Assembly: GCA_030148505.1 (NCBI GenBank)
Contig: JASBTI010000041.1
Span: 124,001 to 188,000, forward strand
Reading direction: 5' to 3'
DNA from: Rhodanobacter sp.
GTDB lineage: Bacteria; Pseudomonadota; Gammaproteobacteria; Xanthomonadales; Rhodanobacteraceae
DNA length: 64,000 nt
Part shown: piece after piece, positions 48,487 to 56,899 of the stretch
How positions within the stretch are numbered: the stretch's first letter is position 1
Layout of the letters: every line of letters starts with the position of its first letter
Notes under the pieces: generated by a model
Databases searched by the model: none
Seen by the model: only the letters and a program-made list of their open reading frames with translations
What the model was told of the DNA's origin: nothing
Position numbers and translations under genes: made by a program

Positions 48487-51400
48487 TTACAGCGTGGTCG
48501 TCGCCACCGTCGCCGGCGATCCGGTCATCAGCGTCGGCGCGCCTGCCGCATAGGCAGCGTGGTTGTAGGCAACCACGTCACCGCCGAGCAGGGCGTTGAA
48601 GCGCGCGATCAGATTGCCGACCTTGCTGTCCAGCTCCTGCTGCAGGCTCAACAAGGCCGGTGGCGGCAGCTGCCCCTGCAATCCGGAGAATCCATAGCCC
48701 GACAAGGCCTTCATCGAACCGTGCAGGTCACTGAGTTGTTTCAGGTCGTCCTCGATGACGTCGTGCTGCACGTCAGGGTTGTAGGCCCCGTCCTTGAGCT
48801 TGCCCAGTTCACCGTCGAGTTTCTTCGCCAGCGCCAAGGCATTGGCGTAGCGGTTGTCGTCGCCGGCCTTGGCTTCGAACTGCTTGAGCGTGGCCTGCAT
48901 CGCGGTGACCCGGTTGAGTACATCGTCCAGCGCACTCATCGTGTTGCGCGCCGCCAGTGCGTGCTGGAGGACGACGCGGGCGGCAGCGGTTGCCGGCTTC
49001 TGGTTGGGATCGGCCCGAACCACGACGTTTTCACTGGCCTGCGTGCCGGCGGCAGCAACGGTGACCTCGTAGGTTCCCGGCAATACCCGAGGGCCGTCCG
49101 GGTTGTTGCCGTCCTTCCGGTCCTTCTTGTCCTTGTGCTTCTCGAAGCTCAACCGAGTGGCGCCGTCGTACTGCATGTTCCAGGCATAGCGGTTCACGCC
49201 GGCCTTGGCATTGGTGTAACGGGTGGCGACCAGGTGACCCTGAGCATCGTGCACGGTGATGGTGACCGCACCATGTTTGGCCTTCTTGCCGGCCTTGATC
49301 GCCTTCGGCACGCTGTAGTCGATCAGTACGCCGTCCGGTGCATTGGGCACCGTGTACAACGGCTCGGCACCTTCGCCGCGCGACCAGCGCACGTATTCGG
49401 TGCCGGCGCGTGACGTGAACAGGTGCAGCGGCTGTTTGGCCACGTTGTCGTTGTATTCAGCGATCGACGCGAAGTGGTCGAGCACGAAAATGCCGCGGCC
49501 GTGAGTCGCCAGTACCAGGTCACCCTGGACAAACTTTACATCGACCACCGGCACCGTCGGCAAGTGCGCGGTGAGCCGCGACCAGTGGCTGCCATTGTCG
49601 CGCGAGATCCACGCACCGATGTCGGTACCGGCCACCAGCACGCCGGGATGGGTCGGGTCTTCACGCACCACCGAGACCGGCGCGTCGGGCAGGTCGTGGC
49701 CGATGTTGCGCCAGCTGCGGCCGTAGTCGTCGGTGCGATAGGCGTAGGCGCGGCGATTGTCCAATTCGTGCGCATCGAAGGCGACGTAGGCGGTGCCGGG
49801 TTGTGTGGCGGAGACGCCGATCTGGTAGACGCGTGCCCATTTCGGTGCGCCGCGGGGGGTGACGTTGGACCAGTGCGCACCATCGTCACGGGTGACCTGC
49901 ACCAGGCCGTCGTCAGTACCGGCCCAGAGGACCTTCGGGTCCGACGGGGCAATACTCAGCGACAGCACCGTGTCATAGGTCTCGGCACCGGACAGGTCCA
50001 GGTTTACCGGGCCACCGGAGAGCGCCTGCTTGGCCTTGTCGTCGCGGGTGAGGTCGCCGCTGATCGGCGTCCAGTGCGCCCCGGCATCGGTGGATTTGAA
50101 CACCACGTTCGCCCCCAGGTAGACCGTTTTCGCGTCATGCGGATCGACTGCGATCGGACTGGTCCAGTTGAAGCGGTATTTCACCGCGGCAGGTGGCAGA
50201 TCGTTGACGAAGCCTGGGCCGTGCAGGTACGGCATCACGAAATCGCTGCGCTTGCTGGCGCGATGGAACACGCTCATCGCGCCGTCCTGCGAATCGTTGT
50301 AGATCAGGTTGGAGTCGCTGGGTGCCGGCACCACGTACTGACCATCACCACCGACCACGTTGAACCAGTCGTTGCCGCTGTTGACCTTGTCCGCCAGCGA
50401 GTTGGCGGGGCCGCACCAGCCGCTGTTGTCCTGCAGGCCGGCGCACAAGGTGTATGGCGTCCTGCTGTCGGCAGCGACCATGTAGTCCTGCTCGATCGGC
50501 AGGCCGTCGAGGAAGCGCCAGCTCTTACCGCCGTCCTGGCTCAGGTAGGCGCCGCCGTCGTTGCCCTGGATGATCCGCTTAGGGTGCTCGGGATCGATCC
50601 ACATCGCGTGATGATCGACGTGCACGCTCTTGTCGATAATGTGGGCGCTCTTGCCGCCGTCGTCGGACTCCATGAGATGAAACGACATGAAATACAGGCG
50701 CTCTGCATTGGTCGGCGACACGGCGAAGCGCGAGAAGTAGAACGGACGCACGTCCAATGCGTGGTTGTCGCTGACCTCGGTCCACTTGTCGCCGAGGTCG
50801 TGCGAGACGAACAATAGACCCTTGTTCGGCTTGGTTTCGACCAAGGTATAGACGCGCTCGGGGTCGCTCGGCGCCGTGGCGACGGCGATGCGCCCGAGCG
50901 GCCCCTTGGGCAAGCCGTCGGTGAGCCGTGTCCAGTGCGCGCCACCGTCGGTGGAGCGCCACAAGCCGCTGCCCTTGCCGCCATCGACCAGGTTCCAGGG
51001 GTGGCGCACCACCTGCCAGGTGGCGGCAAACAATACCTGGGGGTTGCCCGGCGCCATCGCCATGTCGATCGCCCCGGTCTGGTTGTCGACAAACAAGGTC
51101 TTGTGCCAGTGCTTGCCGCCGTCGGTGGTCTCGAATACGCCGCGTTCGGCATTCGGTCCCCAGGCATGACCCAGGGCGGCTACCAGAACATGGTCGGGGT
51201 TGTGCGGATCGACGATGATCTTGCCGATCTGGCCGGCGTCAGCCAGGCCCATACGCTTGAACGTCTTGCCGGCGTCAGTGGACAGATACACGCCGGCCCC
51301 GTCGACAATATCGTTGCGGATATTCGGCTCGCCGGTGCCGACCCAGACCAGGTTGGGGTTGGAACGCGACAGCGCGATCGCGCCGATCGAGGCGGTCGCC

Positions 51401-51699
51401 TCGTGCGCGAATATCGCCTTCCAATGCTGGCCACCGTCGACGGTCTTCCACACGCCGCCGGCCGCCGCGCCGACGTAATAGATCAACGGGTTGCCGGGAA
51501 TGCCGGCGACGGCCGAAACGCGGCCGCCAGCGATGGCCGGACCCAGGTCGCGGAAATGCAGCTGTGCGAACGGACCTTTCTGCTGCGACGAGGGGTCGGC
51601 TGAGCGGCTGTGTTGCGGCGTGTCCGCAGCGAGGGCCGGTGTGGTTGCCAACGCAGCGAGGATGGCGAGCGACAACAGGCGGGAGTGTAGTGGGCGCAT
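48487..51699 (-). CDS. Secreted BNR/VPS10-like beta-propeller protein
   Basis: A large secreted protein (1070 residues) made of sortilin/VPS10-type and BNR (Asp-box) repeats. The signal peptide (MRPLHSRLLSLAILAAL to PALAADT) is followed by many Asp-box units such as GGVWKTVDGGQHWKAIF, STDAGKTFKRMG, RTDDYGRSWRNIG and ISRDNGSHWSRL, forming one or two propellers (about 60-770). A helical C-terminal part (about 870-1060) follows. Such proteins are often annotated as glycosyl hydrolases, but I see no assigned catalytic set, so activity is uncertain; ligand binding or xyloglucanase-like action is possible. It lies between the two halogenase genes. Confidence 0.85.
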   Translation of the reverse strand: MRPLHSRLLSLAILAALATTPALAADTPQHSRSADPSSQQKGPFAQLHFRDLGPAIAGGRVSAVAGIPGNPLIYYVGAAAGGVWKTVDGGQHWKAIFAHEATASIGAIALSRSNPNLVWVGTGEPNIRNDIVDGAGVYLSTDAGKTFKRMGLADAGQIGKIIVDPHNPDHVLVAALGHAWGPNAERGVFETTDGGKHWHKTLFVDNQTGAIDMAMAPGNPQVLFAATWQVVRHPWNLVDGGKGSGLWRSTDGGAHWTRLTDGLPKGPLGRIAVATAPSDPERVYTLVETKPNKGLLFVSHDLGDKWTEVSDNHALDVRPFYFSRFAVSPTNAERLYFMSFHLMESDDGGKSAHIIDKSVHVDHHAMWIDPEHPKRIIQGNDGGAYLSQDGGKSWRFLDGLPIEQDYMVAADSRTPYTLCAGLQDNSGWCGPANSLADKVNSGNDWFNVVGGDGQYVVPAPSDSNLIYNDSQDGAMSVFHRASKRSDFVMPYLHGPGFVNDLPPAAVKYRFNWTSPIAVDPHDAKTVYLGANVVFKSTDAGAHWTPISGDLTRDDKAKQALSGGPVNLDLSGAETYDTVLSLSIAPSDPKVLWAGTDDGLVQVTRDDGAHWSNVTPRGAPKWARVYQIGVSATQPGTAYVAFDAHELDNRRAYAYRTDDYGRSWRNIGHDLPDAPVSVVREDPTHPGVLVAGTDIGAWISRDNGSHWSRLTAHLPTVPVVDVKFVQGDLVLATHGRGIFVLDHFASIAEYNDNVAKQPLHLFTSRAGTEYVRWSRGEGAEPLYTVPNAPDGVLIDYSVPKAIKAGKKAKHGAVTITVHDAQGHLVATRYTNAKAGVNRYAWNMQYDGATRLSFEKHKDKKDRKDGNNPDGPRVLPGTYEVTVAAAGTQASENVVVRADPNQKPATAAARVVLQHALAARNTMSALDDVLNRVTAMQATLKQFEAKAGDDNRYANALALAKKLDGELGKLKDGAYNPDVQHDVIEDDLKQLSDLHGSMKALSGYGFSGLQGQLPPPALLSLQQELDSKVGNLIARFNALLGGDVVAYNHAAYAAGAPTLMTGSPATVATTTL

Positions 51700-51862
51700 G
51701 AGGTGGTTCCCTGTGTGGCGGGATGGGGCGCGCGGCAGTACGTGACGCCGCGCAGGGGTAATCCCTGCCACTGTGAAACCGCCGCCGAATACCCGACAAG
51801 TGACGAAAGTACCGGCCTGTGACGAAGGTTCTTGGCGGACGCTTCGCAATTACTTGCCGCTG

Positions 51863-53374
51863 TCAGCTCGGCGTGGTCGCCCGGCAATGTTCGGTGACGA
51901 AATCGGTGTGCTGAGGCATGCTGTTCACGGCCCGATCGATCAGGGTGCGAATGTTGCCGAGGAACTCGTCGAGCTGTGCTGGCGCAAGCGCATCGGCCAG
52001 CGGATGATGACGTGTCGGCTCGATACCCTGGCCGAGCATCACCTGCAGCCAGCCGACCTCGGTGAACAGCTCCTCGCCTTCACGGAAGATCTGACCACTG
52101 CTACGGAACAGATCGAGTTTTCGAAGCAGGCTTTCGGGCATGTCGATATGGGCGCAGTGTCGCCAGAACGGCGAGTCGTCGCGCTCGGTGGCACGGTAGT
52201 GCAGGATCAGGAAATCGCGCACGCGTTCGTATTCGAAACGGGTCTGGCGGTTGTACTCGGCGCTCAGGCCCGGATCGAAATGACGATCCGGAAACAGCGC
52301 GAGAAGGCGGCTCACGCCGGTCTGGATCAGATGGATGCTGGTCGATTCCAGTGGCTCCATGAAGCCGGCGGAAAGACCTAGCGACACGCAGTTGCGGTTC
52401 CAGAACCGGCGTCGCATGCCGGTGGTGAAACGCAGTGGACGCGGCTCGGCAAGCGCCTTTCCTTCCAGATTCGCCAGTAGCAACGCGGCAGCCTCATCGT
52501 CGCCCATGAACTGACTGCAGTAGACGTGGCCGTTGCCGCTGCGATGCTGCAGCGGGATGCGCCATTGCCAGCCGGCCGCACGGGCGCTGGCCTGGGTGTA
52601 GGGCCGCATCGGTTCGACCCGCTCGCTGGCCACGGCCATGGCACGGTCGCAGGGCAGCCAGTGTCGCCAGTCTTCGTAGCCGGTCTTCAGCGCCCCCTCG
52701 ATCAGCAGACCACGGAAACCGGAGCAGTCGATGAACAGATCGCCGCCAATCGTCTCGCCGCTTTCGAGCCGCACCGATTCGATGAAGCCGTCTTCGGTGC
52801 GCAACTGCACATCCACCACCTTGCCTTCGGTGCGGCGCACGACGCGCGGATCGCAATGCTTGCTGAGGTATTTGCTGTAGAGCCCCGCATCCAGATGATA
52901 GGCGTGTTTGATGCCGCTCAGCGGGCTGCTGCCAACGGTTTCCAGGCGGTCGAAGCGGTTGCTATTGGCCGCTTGTGCATTGAGCGAATACGCCCACAGA
53001 TCCGCCATCGGATCTTGTCGACGTTTCCTCAGCCAGTACTGATGAAACCCGATCAAGCCCAGAGGCAGGCCGATGTCGCCGAAGGCATGCAGGTAGGAGT
53101 CGCCTATCCGGCGCCAGTCATTGAACTGGATGCCGAGTTTGAAGGTGCCATGGCTCGCCTTCAACACGTCGTCTTCATTCAGTCCCAGGAACTGATTGAC
53201 GTGACGAATCTGCGGGATTGTGGCTTCGCCGACACCGACGATGCCGATCTCATCGGACTCGATCAAACGGATATCGAGTTGAGGGCCCATGGCACGCGAC
53301 AGCAGTGCGGCCGTCATCCAGCCGGCGGTGCCGCCGCCGACGATCACCACGCGCTGGATGGGATTGACCTGCAT
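51863..53374 (-). CDS. Flavin-dependent halogenase, tryptophan-halogenase type (copy 2)
   Basis: A second FADH2-dependent halogenase family protein, 503 residues, clearly paralogous to copy 1 (both contain [14 protein letters not shown]). Key residues are complete: GGGTAGW (13-19), catalytic Lys79 in [16 protein letters not shown] (269-274) and Glu343-Ser344 in [11 protein letters not shown]. The start at 53374 (MQVNPIQRVVIVGGG) is preferred over 53458, whose extra residues would translate through the upstream terminator region. It lies directly downstream of the TonB receptor gene, the arrangement known for this halogenase group, suggesting a substrate taken up or sensed by the receptor (inference). 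Confidence 0.92.
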   Translation of the reverse strand: MQVNPIQRVVIVGGGTAGWMTAALLSRAMGPQLDIRLIESDEIGIVGVGEATIPQIRHVNQFLGLNEDDVLKASHGTFKLGIQFNDWRRIGDSYLHAFGDIGLPLGLIGFHQYWLRKRRQDPMADLWAYSLNAQAANSNRFDRLETVGSSPLSGIKHAYHLDAGLYSKYLSKHCDPRVVRRTEGKVVDVQLRTEDGFIESVRLESGETIGGDLFIDCSGFRGLLIEGALKTGYEDWRHWLPCDRAMAVASERVEPMRPYTQASARAAGWQWRIPLQHRSGNGHVYCSQFMGDDEAAALLLANLEGKALAEPRPLRFTTGMRRRFWNRNCVSLGLSAGFMEPLESTSIHLIQTGVSRLLALFPDRHFDPGLSAEYNRQTRFEYERVRDFLILHYRATERDDSPFWRHCAHIDMPESLLRKLDLFRSSGQIFREGEELFTEVGWLQVMLGQGIEPTRHHPLADALAPAQLDEFLGNIRTLIDRAVNSMPQHTDFVTEHCRATTPS

Positions 53375-53403
53375 GTGCGTGCCCTGAAATGCCTGAAGGC
53401 TGT

Positions 53404-53433
53404 TAACTAGCGGGTTACCCCATGACTTGTCAA
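53404..53433 (-). promoter_or_regulatory. Candidate promoter of halogenase 2, overlapping the terminator tail
   Basis: On the minus strand TTGACA (53433-53428) begins inside the U-run of the receptor terminator, followed after 18 bases by TAGTTA (53409-53404). The -35 is perfect and the -10 weak. It would let the halogenase be expressed separately from the receptor. Confidence 0.4.
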
Positions 53434-53465
53434 AAAAAGCCCCGTTGAAGGGATTCAACGGGGCT
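53432..53465 (-). terminator. Intrinsic terminator of the TonB-Xanth-Caul receptor
   Basis: On the minus strand a perfect 12-bp stem (AGCCCCGTTGAA, 53465-53454 with 53449-53438) with a four-base loop is followed by seven U residues (A-run 53432-53438). It starts 22 bases past the receptor stop. Confidence 0.93.
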
Positions 53466-53487
53466 GATGGGGAGTCGCTTTACTGGC

Positions 53488-56382
53488 TTACTTGAACTTG
53501 TAGGAGACGCCGACCTCGAAGCGACGGCCGTAGCTCTCCCAGGTCTGCACCTGCCGTGGGTCGTTGTTCTGGAAGGTGATGAACTTCTTGTTGCTCAGGT
53601 TGGAGCCCTGCGCAATCACCGTCAGACCCTCCAGCGGACCCTGGTCGAAGGTATAGCTGACCTGTGCGTCGATGCTGCTGCCGCCCTTGATGGTCTGCTC
53701 GATGCGCGACGCGCTGATACCGGAGACCCTGCCCAGGAAGCTGGAACGGTAGTTGTCGCTTACGCGAGCTTCGAAGCCGCTGTGCTGGTAGTACAGCGTA
53801 CCGTTCGCTACCCACTTCGACAGACCGGGTACGGTGATCGGGTTGCTGTTGCCGGAGTAGACCAGCGAGCTCTTGGTGCGGTTGCCGGTGAGGATCACGC
53901 CGAATCCGTCGAGCGTCGGGCTGATCAGGTTGGCGGGCAGGTTCAGAGTTACCTGCGCGCCCTTGATGTAGCCGTGGCCATCGTTGGTCGGGCCGCTGAC
54001 GATGCCCATGGTGGTGCCGAGCTGAGCCTGCTGCGCCGGCGTCAGATAGGACGGCACAAACGCGGCGAAGTCATACAGGTAGGCTGAATTCGGGTTGATG
54101 TAGTCGCTCAGCTTCAGGAAGTAGCCTGACACCGCGAAGTAGCCGCCACCGCCGCCACGGCACAGGTCCGACTGTTTGGCATCGGACGCGTTGCACTGGT
54201 AGCCCGACGCATCGCTAGCGAAGTAGTGCTCGTAGCTGATGTTGTAGTTGTCTGCCTTGGTCGGCTTCAGTCGGGCGTTGCCGCCGTTGGAGCTGAAGAA
54301 CGCCTGGTTCGGATCGGTTGAGGCCAGATGCGTCAAGTTGCCGCTGATCGACTGGCTCGCGTTCATCTGGTCCATGCGCGGACGGGCGATGGTGCGGGCC
54401 GCGCTGACGCGGATGTCGTCATTGGATGTCAGGCCGAAGATCAGGTTGGCGCTCGGCAGGTAGCGGGTATACGTGGTGCCACCGACCACCGGTATCAGTG
54501 CGGTCTGGCCTCCCGTGACGGAGCTGCCCGGGACCACCCGCTCACCGGTCGATGTCTGGTGGGTGCGGGCGACCTGCATACCGAAGTTGCCGCGCAGGCT
54601 GACGTCGCCGAGCTGCGTGTCCAGGTTGAACTGGAAGAAGGGCGTCGTGTCGCGCTCGCGCACCTTCCAGTTTGGCGGCAACGGCAGGCTCGACATGAAG
54701 ACCGGGATCTCGGTGTAGGTGCCGTTGCCGATCAGGGTGAACGGGTTGTAGCACGGCTGGGCGCCGACGCCCATCCAGGCCAGCGGCGAGCAGGTGCCGC
54801 CGGCATAGGGCACCGACTGTACCGGCGTGTTGGTACCGGTGATGAAACCACCGCCGAGCGTAAGGAAGTTCTGCTCGATGTTGTAGGTCTTGTTGCGCGT
54901 GCTTTCGGCTACACCAAACTCCACGCTGGAGAACGGACCGCTCATGAAATCACGCTCGACGCTGAGCTTGAGGTTGGCCAGGTAGTCGACCGTGCGCGGC
55001 GCATTGATGAAGCCGGTCTGTACCACGTTGTTGCCCGAGCCCCAGCCCTGCGGATCGGTCAGTACCGTGCCGCTGCCGTAGTCGACCGAGTTGTTGACGT
55101 ACAGCAGGCCATTGCTTTGCTCGTTGAAGTTCAGGGTGTCGAGCGGGCCGCTCTTGTTGTAGCCGCTGCCCGAGTAGCTCTCCAGGTTGACCTTGCGGCT
55201 GGTGGCGCGCGAGTAGTTGGCCACCAGATCAGCCGACCAGTTCTCGTTGATGTGGAACTTGTTATCCCAGTTGAAGTTGTAAACGCGCGCGCTGTTGCTG
55301 TTGTAGTCGTTGCGGATGACCGGTGACACATTGGTATAGGTACCGTTGGTCACCAGGCCGTTCTGCACAGTGCCGCCGGGTTGCAGCGTGGCCGAGCTCC
55401 AGTACAGCGGGAACTCCATGCCCTTGGCCTGCTGAACTTCCTTGAAGTTGTCGTACGTCATGTCGATCGTACCGGTGTAGTGCTCGTTCGGCTGCCACTG
55501 GACGGTGGCGAGCAGGCCGCGGCGCTTCATGGTGTCGGAGATGCCGTAGTTCTTCGCGCCACCGATCACCGCGTTGCCGTTCGGGTCGGACGGATAGCCC
55601 CAGGGTGCCTGGTGCTGGATCTGCGACGGATTGGACTCCATATCCACGCCCAGCGTGACGCCTACGGTGTGATCGGCGAACTGGTTCACCCACACGCCAT
55701 TGACGTTGTAGCCTTTGTCGCTGACACCCGGACCAGTGGCGAGCTTGGACATGCCGTTCCAGATGTAGCGGGCATTCATCGCCGCTTCCGGTTTGTCCTT
55801 CTCAAGTGGGCGGATCGTCTGCATGTCTACGGTACCGGCCAGGCCCTGACCGATCAGGTCGGCCTGGGGACTCAGATGCACCACGACGGCGTTGAACCAG
55901 CTGGAGGGGTATTGATCGAACTGCACGCCCCGGTTGTTGGAGGTCGATACCTGCTCGCCGCCGTTGACCAGCGCCGTGCTGAAGTCTGGGCCCAGACCAT
56001 GAATGGTCAATACCTGCGGGCGACCGTCCACGGTCTGCACCGCCAGACCGGGCAGGCGGCCAAGGGTATCGGCAATGCTGATGCCGGGCAGCTTGCCGAT
56101 TTGTTCGGCAGACACCGCTTCGACAATGCTGTTGGCGTTGCGCTTGATCGCGGTGGAATTCTCGATGCTGCTGACGAAACCGCTGACCACGACAGCCTGC
56201 ATCATTTGCGGCTTCTTGCGGGCCTTGGCGTCAACCGGCTTGGCGCCGTTTGCCTTGGTGTCGGTGCTTTGCTGACCCTGGCCCGTCGCGGCATTGGCGG
56301 TTTCAGCCTGCGCATTGGCGGCCATCATCAACACGGCTGATGCCAGCGCTGCGCTGAGCAGATTGCGTTTGAAATTCAACAT
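53488..56382 (-). CDS. TonB-dependent receptor, TonB-Xanth-Caul family, probable maltodextrin transporter
   Basis: An outer-membrane receptor of 964 residues, of the group first seen in Xanthomonas and Caulobacter and including the maltodextrin transporter MalA. Features: signal peptide (MLNFKRNLLSAALASAVLM to ANAQAE), a long linker, TonB box-like QAVVVSGFVSS and the plug hallmarks NSIVEAVSAEQIGKLPG, SIADTLGRLPGLAVQ and LIGQGLAGTVDMQTIRPL. The barrel ends SYKFK, so a Lys follows the usual terminal aromatic residue. A GGGAGGGG ribosome site precedes the ATG. Neighbouring alpha-glucan enzymes and the shared operator upstream support a maltooligosaccharide ligand (inference). Confidence 0.92.
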   Translation of the reverse strand: MLNFKRNLLSAALASAVLMMAANAQAETANAATGQGQQSTDTKANGAKPVDAKARKKPQMMQAVVVSGFVSSIENSTAIKRNANSIVEAVSAEQIGKLPGISIADTLGRLPGLAVQTVDGRPQVLTIHGLGPDFSTALVNGGEQVSTSNNRGVQFDQYPSSWFNAVVVHLSPQADLIGQGLAGTVDMQTIRPLEKDKPEAAMNARYIWNGMSKLATGPGVSDKGYNVNGVWVNQFADHTVGVTLGVDMESNPSQIQHQAPWGYPSDPNGNAVIGGAKNYGISDTMKRRGLLATVQWQPNEHYTGTIDMTYDNFKEVQQAKGMEFPLYWSSATLQPGGTVQNGLVTNGTYTNVSPVIRNDYNSNSARVYNFNWDNKFHINENWSADLVANYSRATSRKVNLESYSGSGYNKSGPLDTLNFNEQSNGLLYVNNSVDYGSGTVLTDPQGWGSGNNVVQTGFINAPRTVDYLANLKLSVERDFMSGPFSSVEFGVAESTRNKTYNIEQNFLTLGGGFITGTNTPVQSVPYAGGTCSPLAWMGVGAQPCYNPFTLIGNGTYTEIPVFMSSLPLPPNWKVRERDTTPFFQFNLDTQLGDVSLRGNFGMQVARTHQTSTGERVVPGSSVTGGQTALIPVVGGTTYTRYLPSANLIFGLTSNDDIRVSAARTIARPRMDQMNASQSISGNLTHLASTDPNQAFFSSNGGNARLKPTKADNYNISYEHYFASDASGYQCNASDAKQSDLCRGGGGGYFAVSGYFLKLSDYINPNSAYLYDFAAFVPSYLTPAQQAQLGTTMGIVSGPTNDGHGYIKGAQVTLNLPANLISPTLDGFGVILTGNRTKSSLVYSGNSNPITVPGLSKWVANGTLYYQHSGFEARVSDNYRSSFLGRVSGISASRIEQTIKGGSSIDAQVSYTFDQGPLEGLTVIAQGSNLSNKKFITFQNNDPRQVQTWESYGRRFEVGVSYKFK

Positions 56383-56524
56383 GTACCCCTCCCGTACTGA
56401 AACAGTGGATTTATGACCTGGGACTGCAGGTGTCTCAGGGCACCTGCTGCATCCGAATACGAACGAGGTCTGTCAAACCTGCGCAGCACGATGGTAGTCG
56501 TGGTTAAGCCGATGTTGGCTTGTG

Positions 56525-56540
56525 CTGCATACGTATTCAT
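56525..56540. promoter_or_regulatory. Shared 16-bp operator, copy B (TonB receptor)
   Basis: CTGCATACGTATTCAT, identical to copy A at 45335-45350 and to the inverse of copy C, lies about 145 bases upstream of the receptor start codon. Confidence 0.8.
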
Positions 56541-56780
56541 TGGTGGCGCGGGAACGGCGATTTCACTTTTGACGACCTTGCTCGCCACGTTGTGCAGTGC
56601 GCAAAAACAGCGGGTTAGCAGCATTCTTTACGCGGTTGCGAAAGGTCCAAAGCGAGCTGCTACAAAGGGTTTGCAAAGATCCCGACGTAAAGTGGACACA
56701 TGATTGTCATGACAGCTTGCACCCGTTCAACGACGTCTCTCTCGCGTGTTTGGACGTCTGCATCCGGGAAATCGAGGGTG

Positions 56781-56796
56781 ATGAATACGTATGCAG
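56781..56796. promoter_or_regulatory. Shared 16-bp operator, copy C (alpha-glucosidase)
   Basis: ATGAATACGTATGCAG is the exact reverse complement of copies A and B. It lies 104 bases upstream of the GH13 alpha-glucosidase start and is oriented with the ATGAAT half distal, as copies A and B are relative to their own minus-strand genes. Confidence 0.8.
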
Positions 56797-56899
56797 AACC
56801 ATCGGCTCATCCCGCCCGCCGCGGTTAAGCTGCGACGCAAGGCTGCTCTTAGCAGTGCGCGCCTCGCATGATGCAGGGCGCGACGTTCAGGATCATTGA

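Larger units (their letters stand above)
56383..56899. other. Divergent regulatory region of the TonB receptor and alpha-glucosidase
   Basis: This 517-base interval separates the divergent receptor (minus) and alpha-glucosidase (plus) genes and holds two inverted copies of the shared operator. On the receptor side TTGACA (minus, 56476-56471) is a possible -35. A degenerate operator-like TGCATCCGAATACG (56448-56461, 10 of 14 matches to copy B) overlaps its -10 region. A 7-bp hairpin (GCAGGTG/CACCTGC, 56426-56447) lies in the leader. Short open frames here lack ribosome sites and recognisable sequence, and I do not call them genes. Confidence 0.6.

Noticed and set aside
56597..56899. 100-codon plus-strand frame in the receptor/alpha-glucosidase intergenic region
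   Set aside because: It has no ribosome site or recognisable sequence and runs across operator copy C; it is regulatory DNA.
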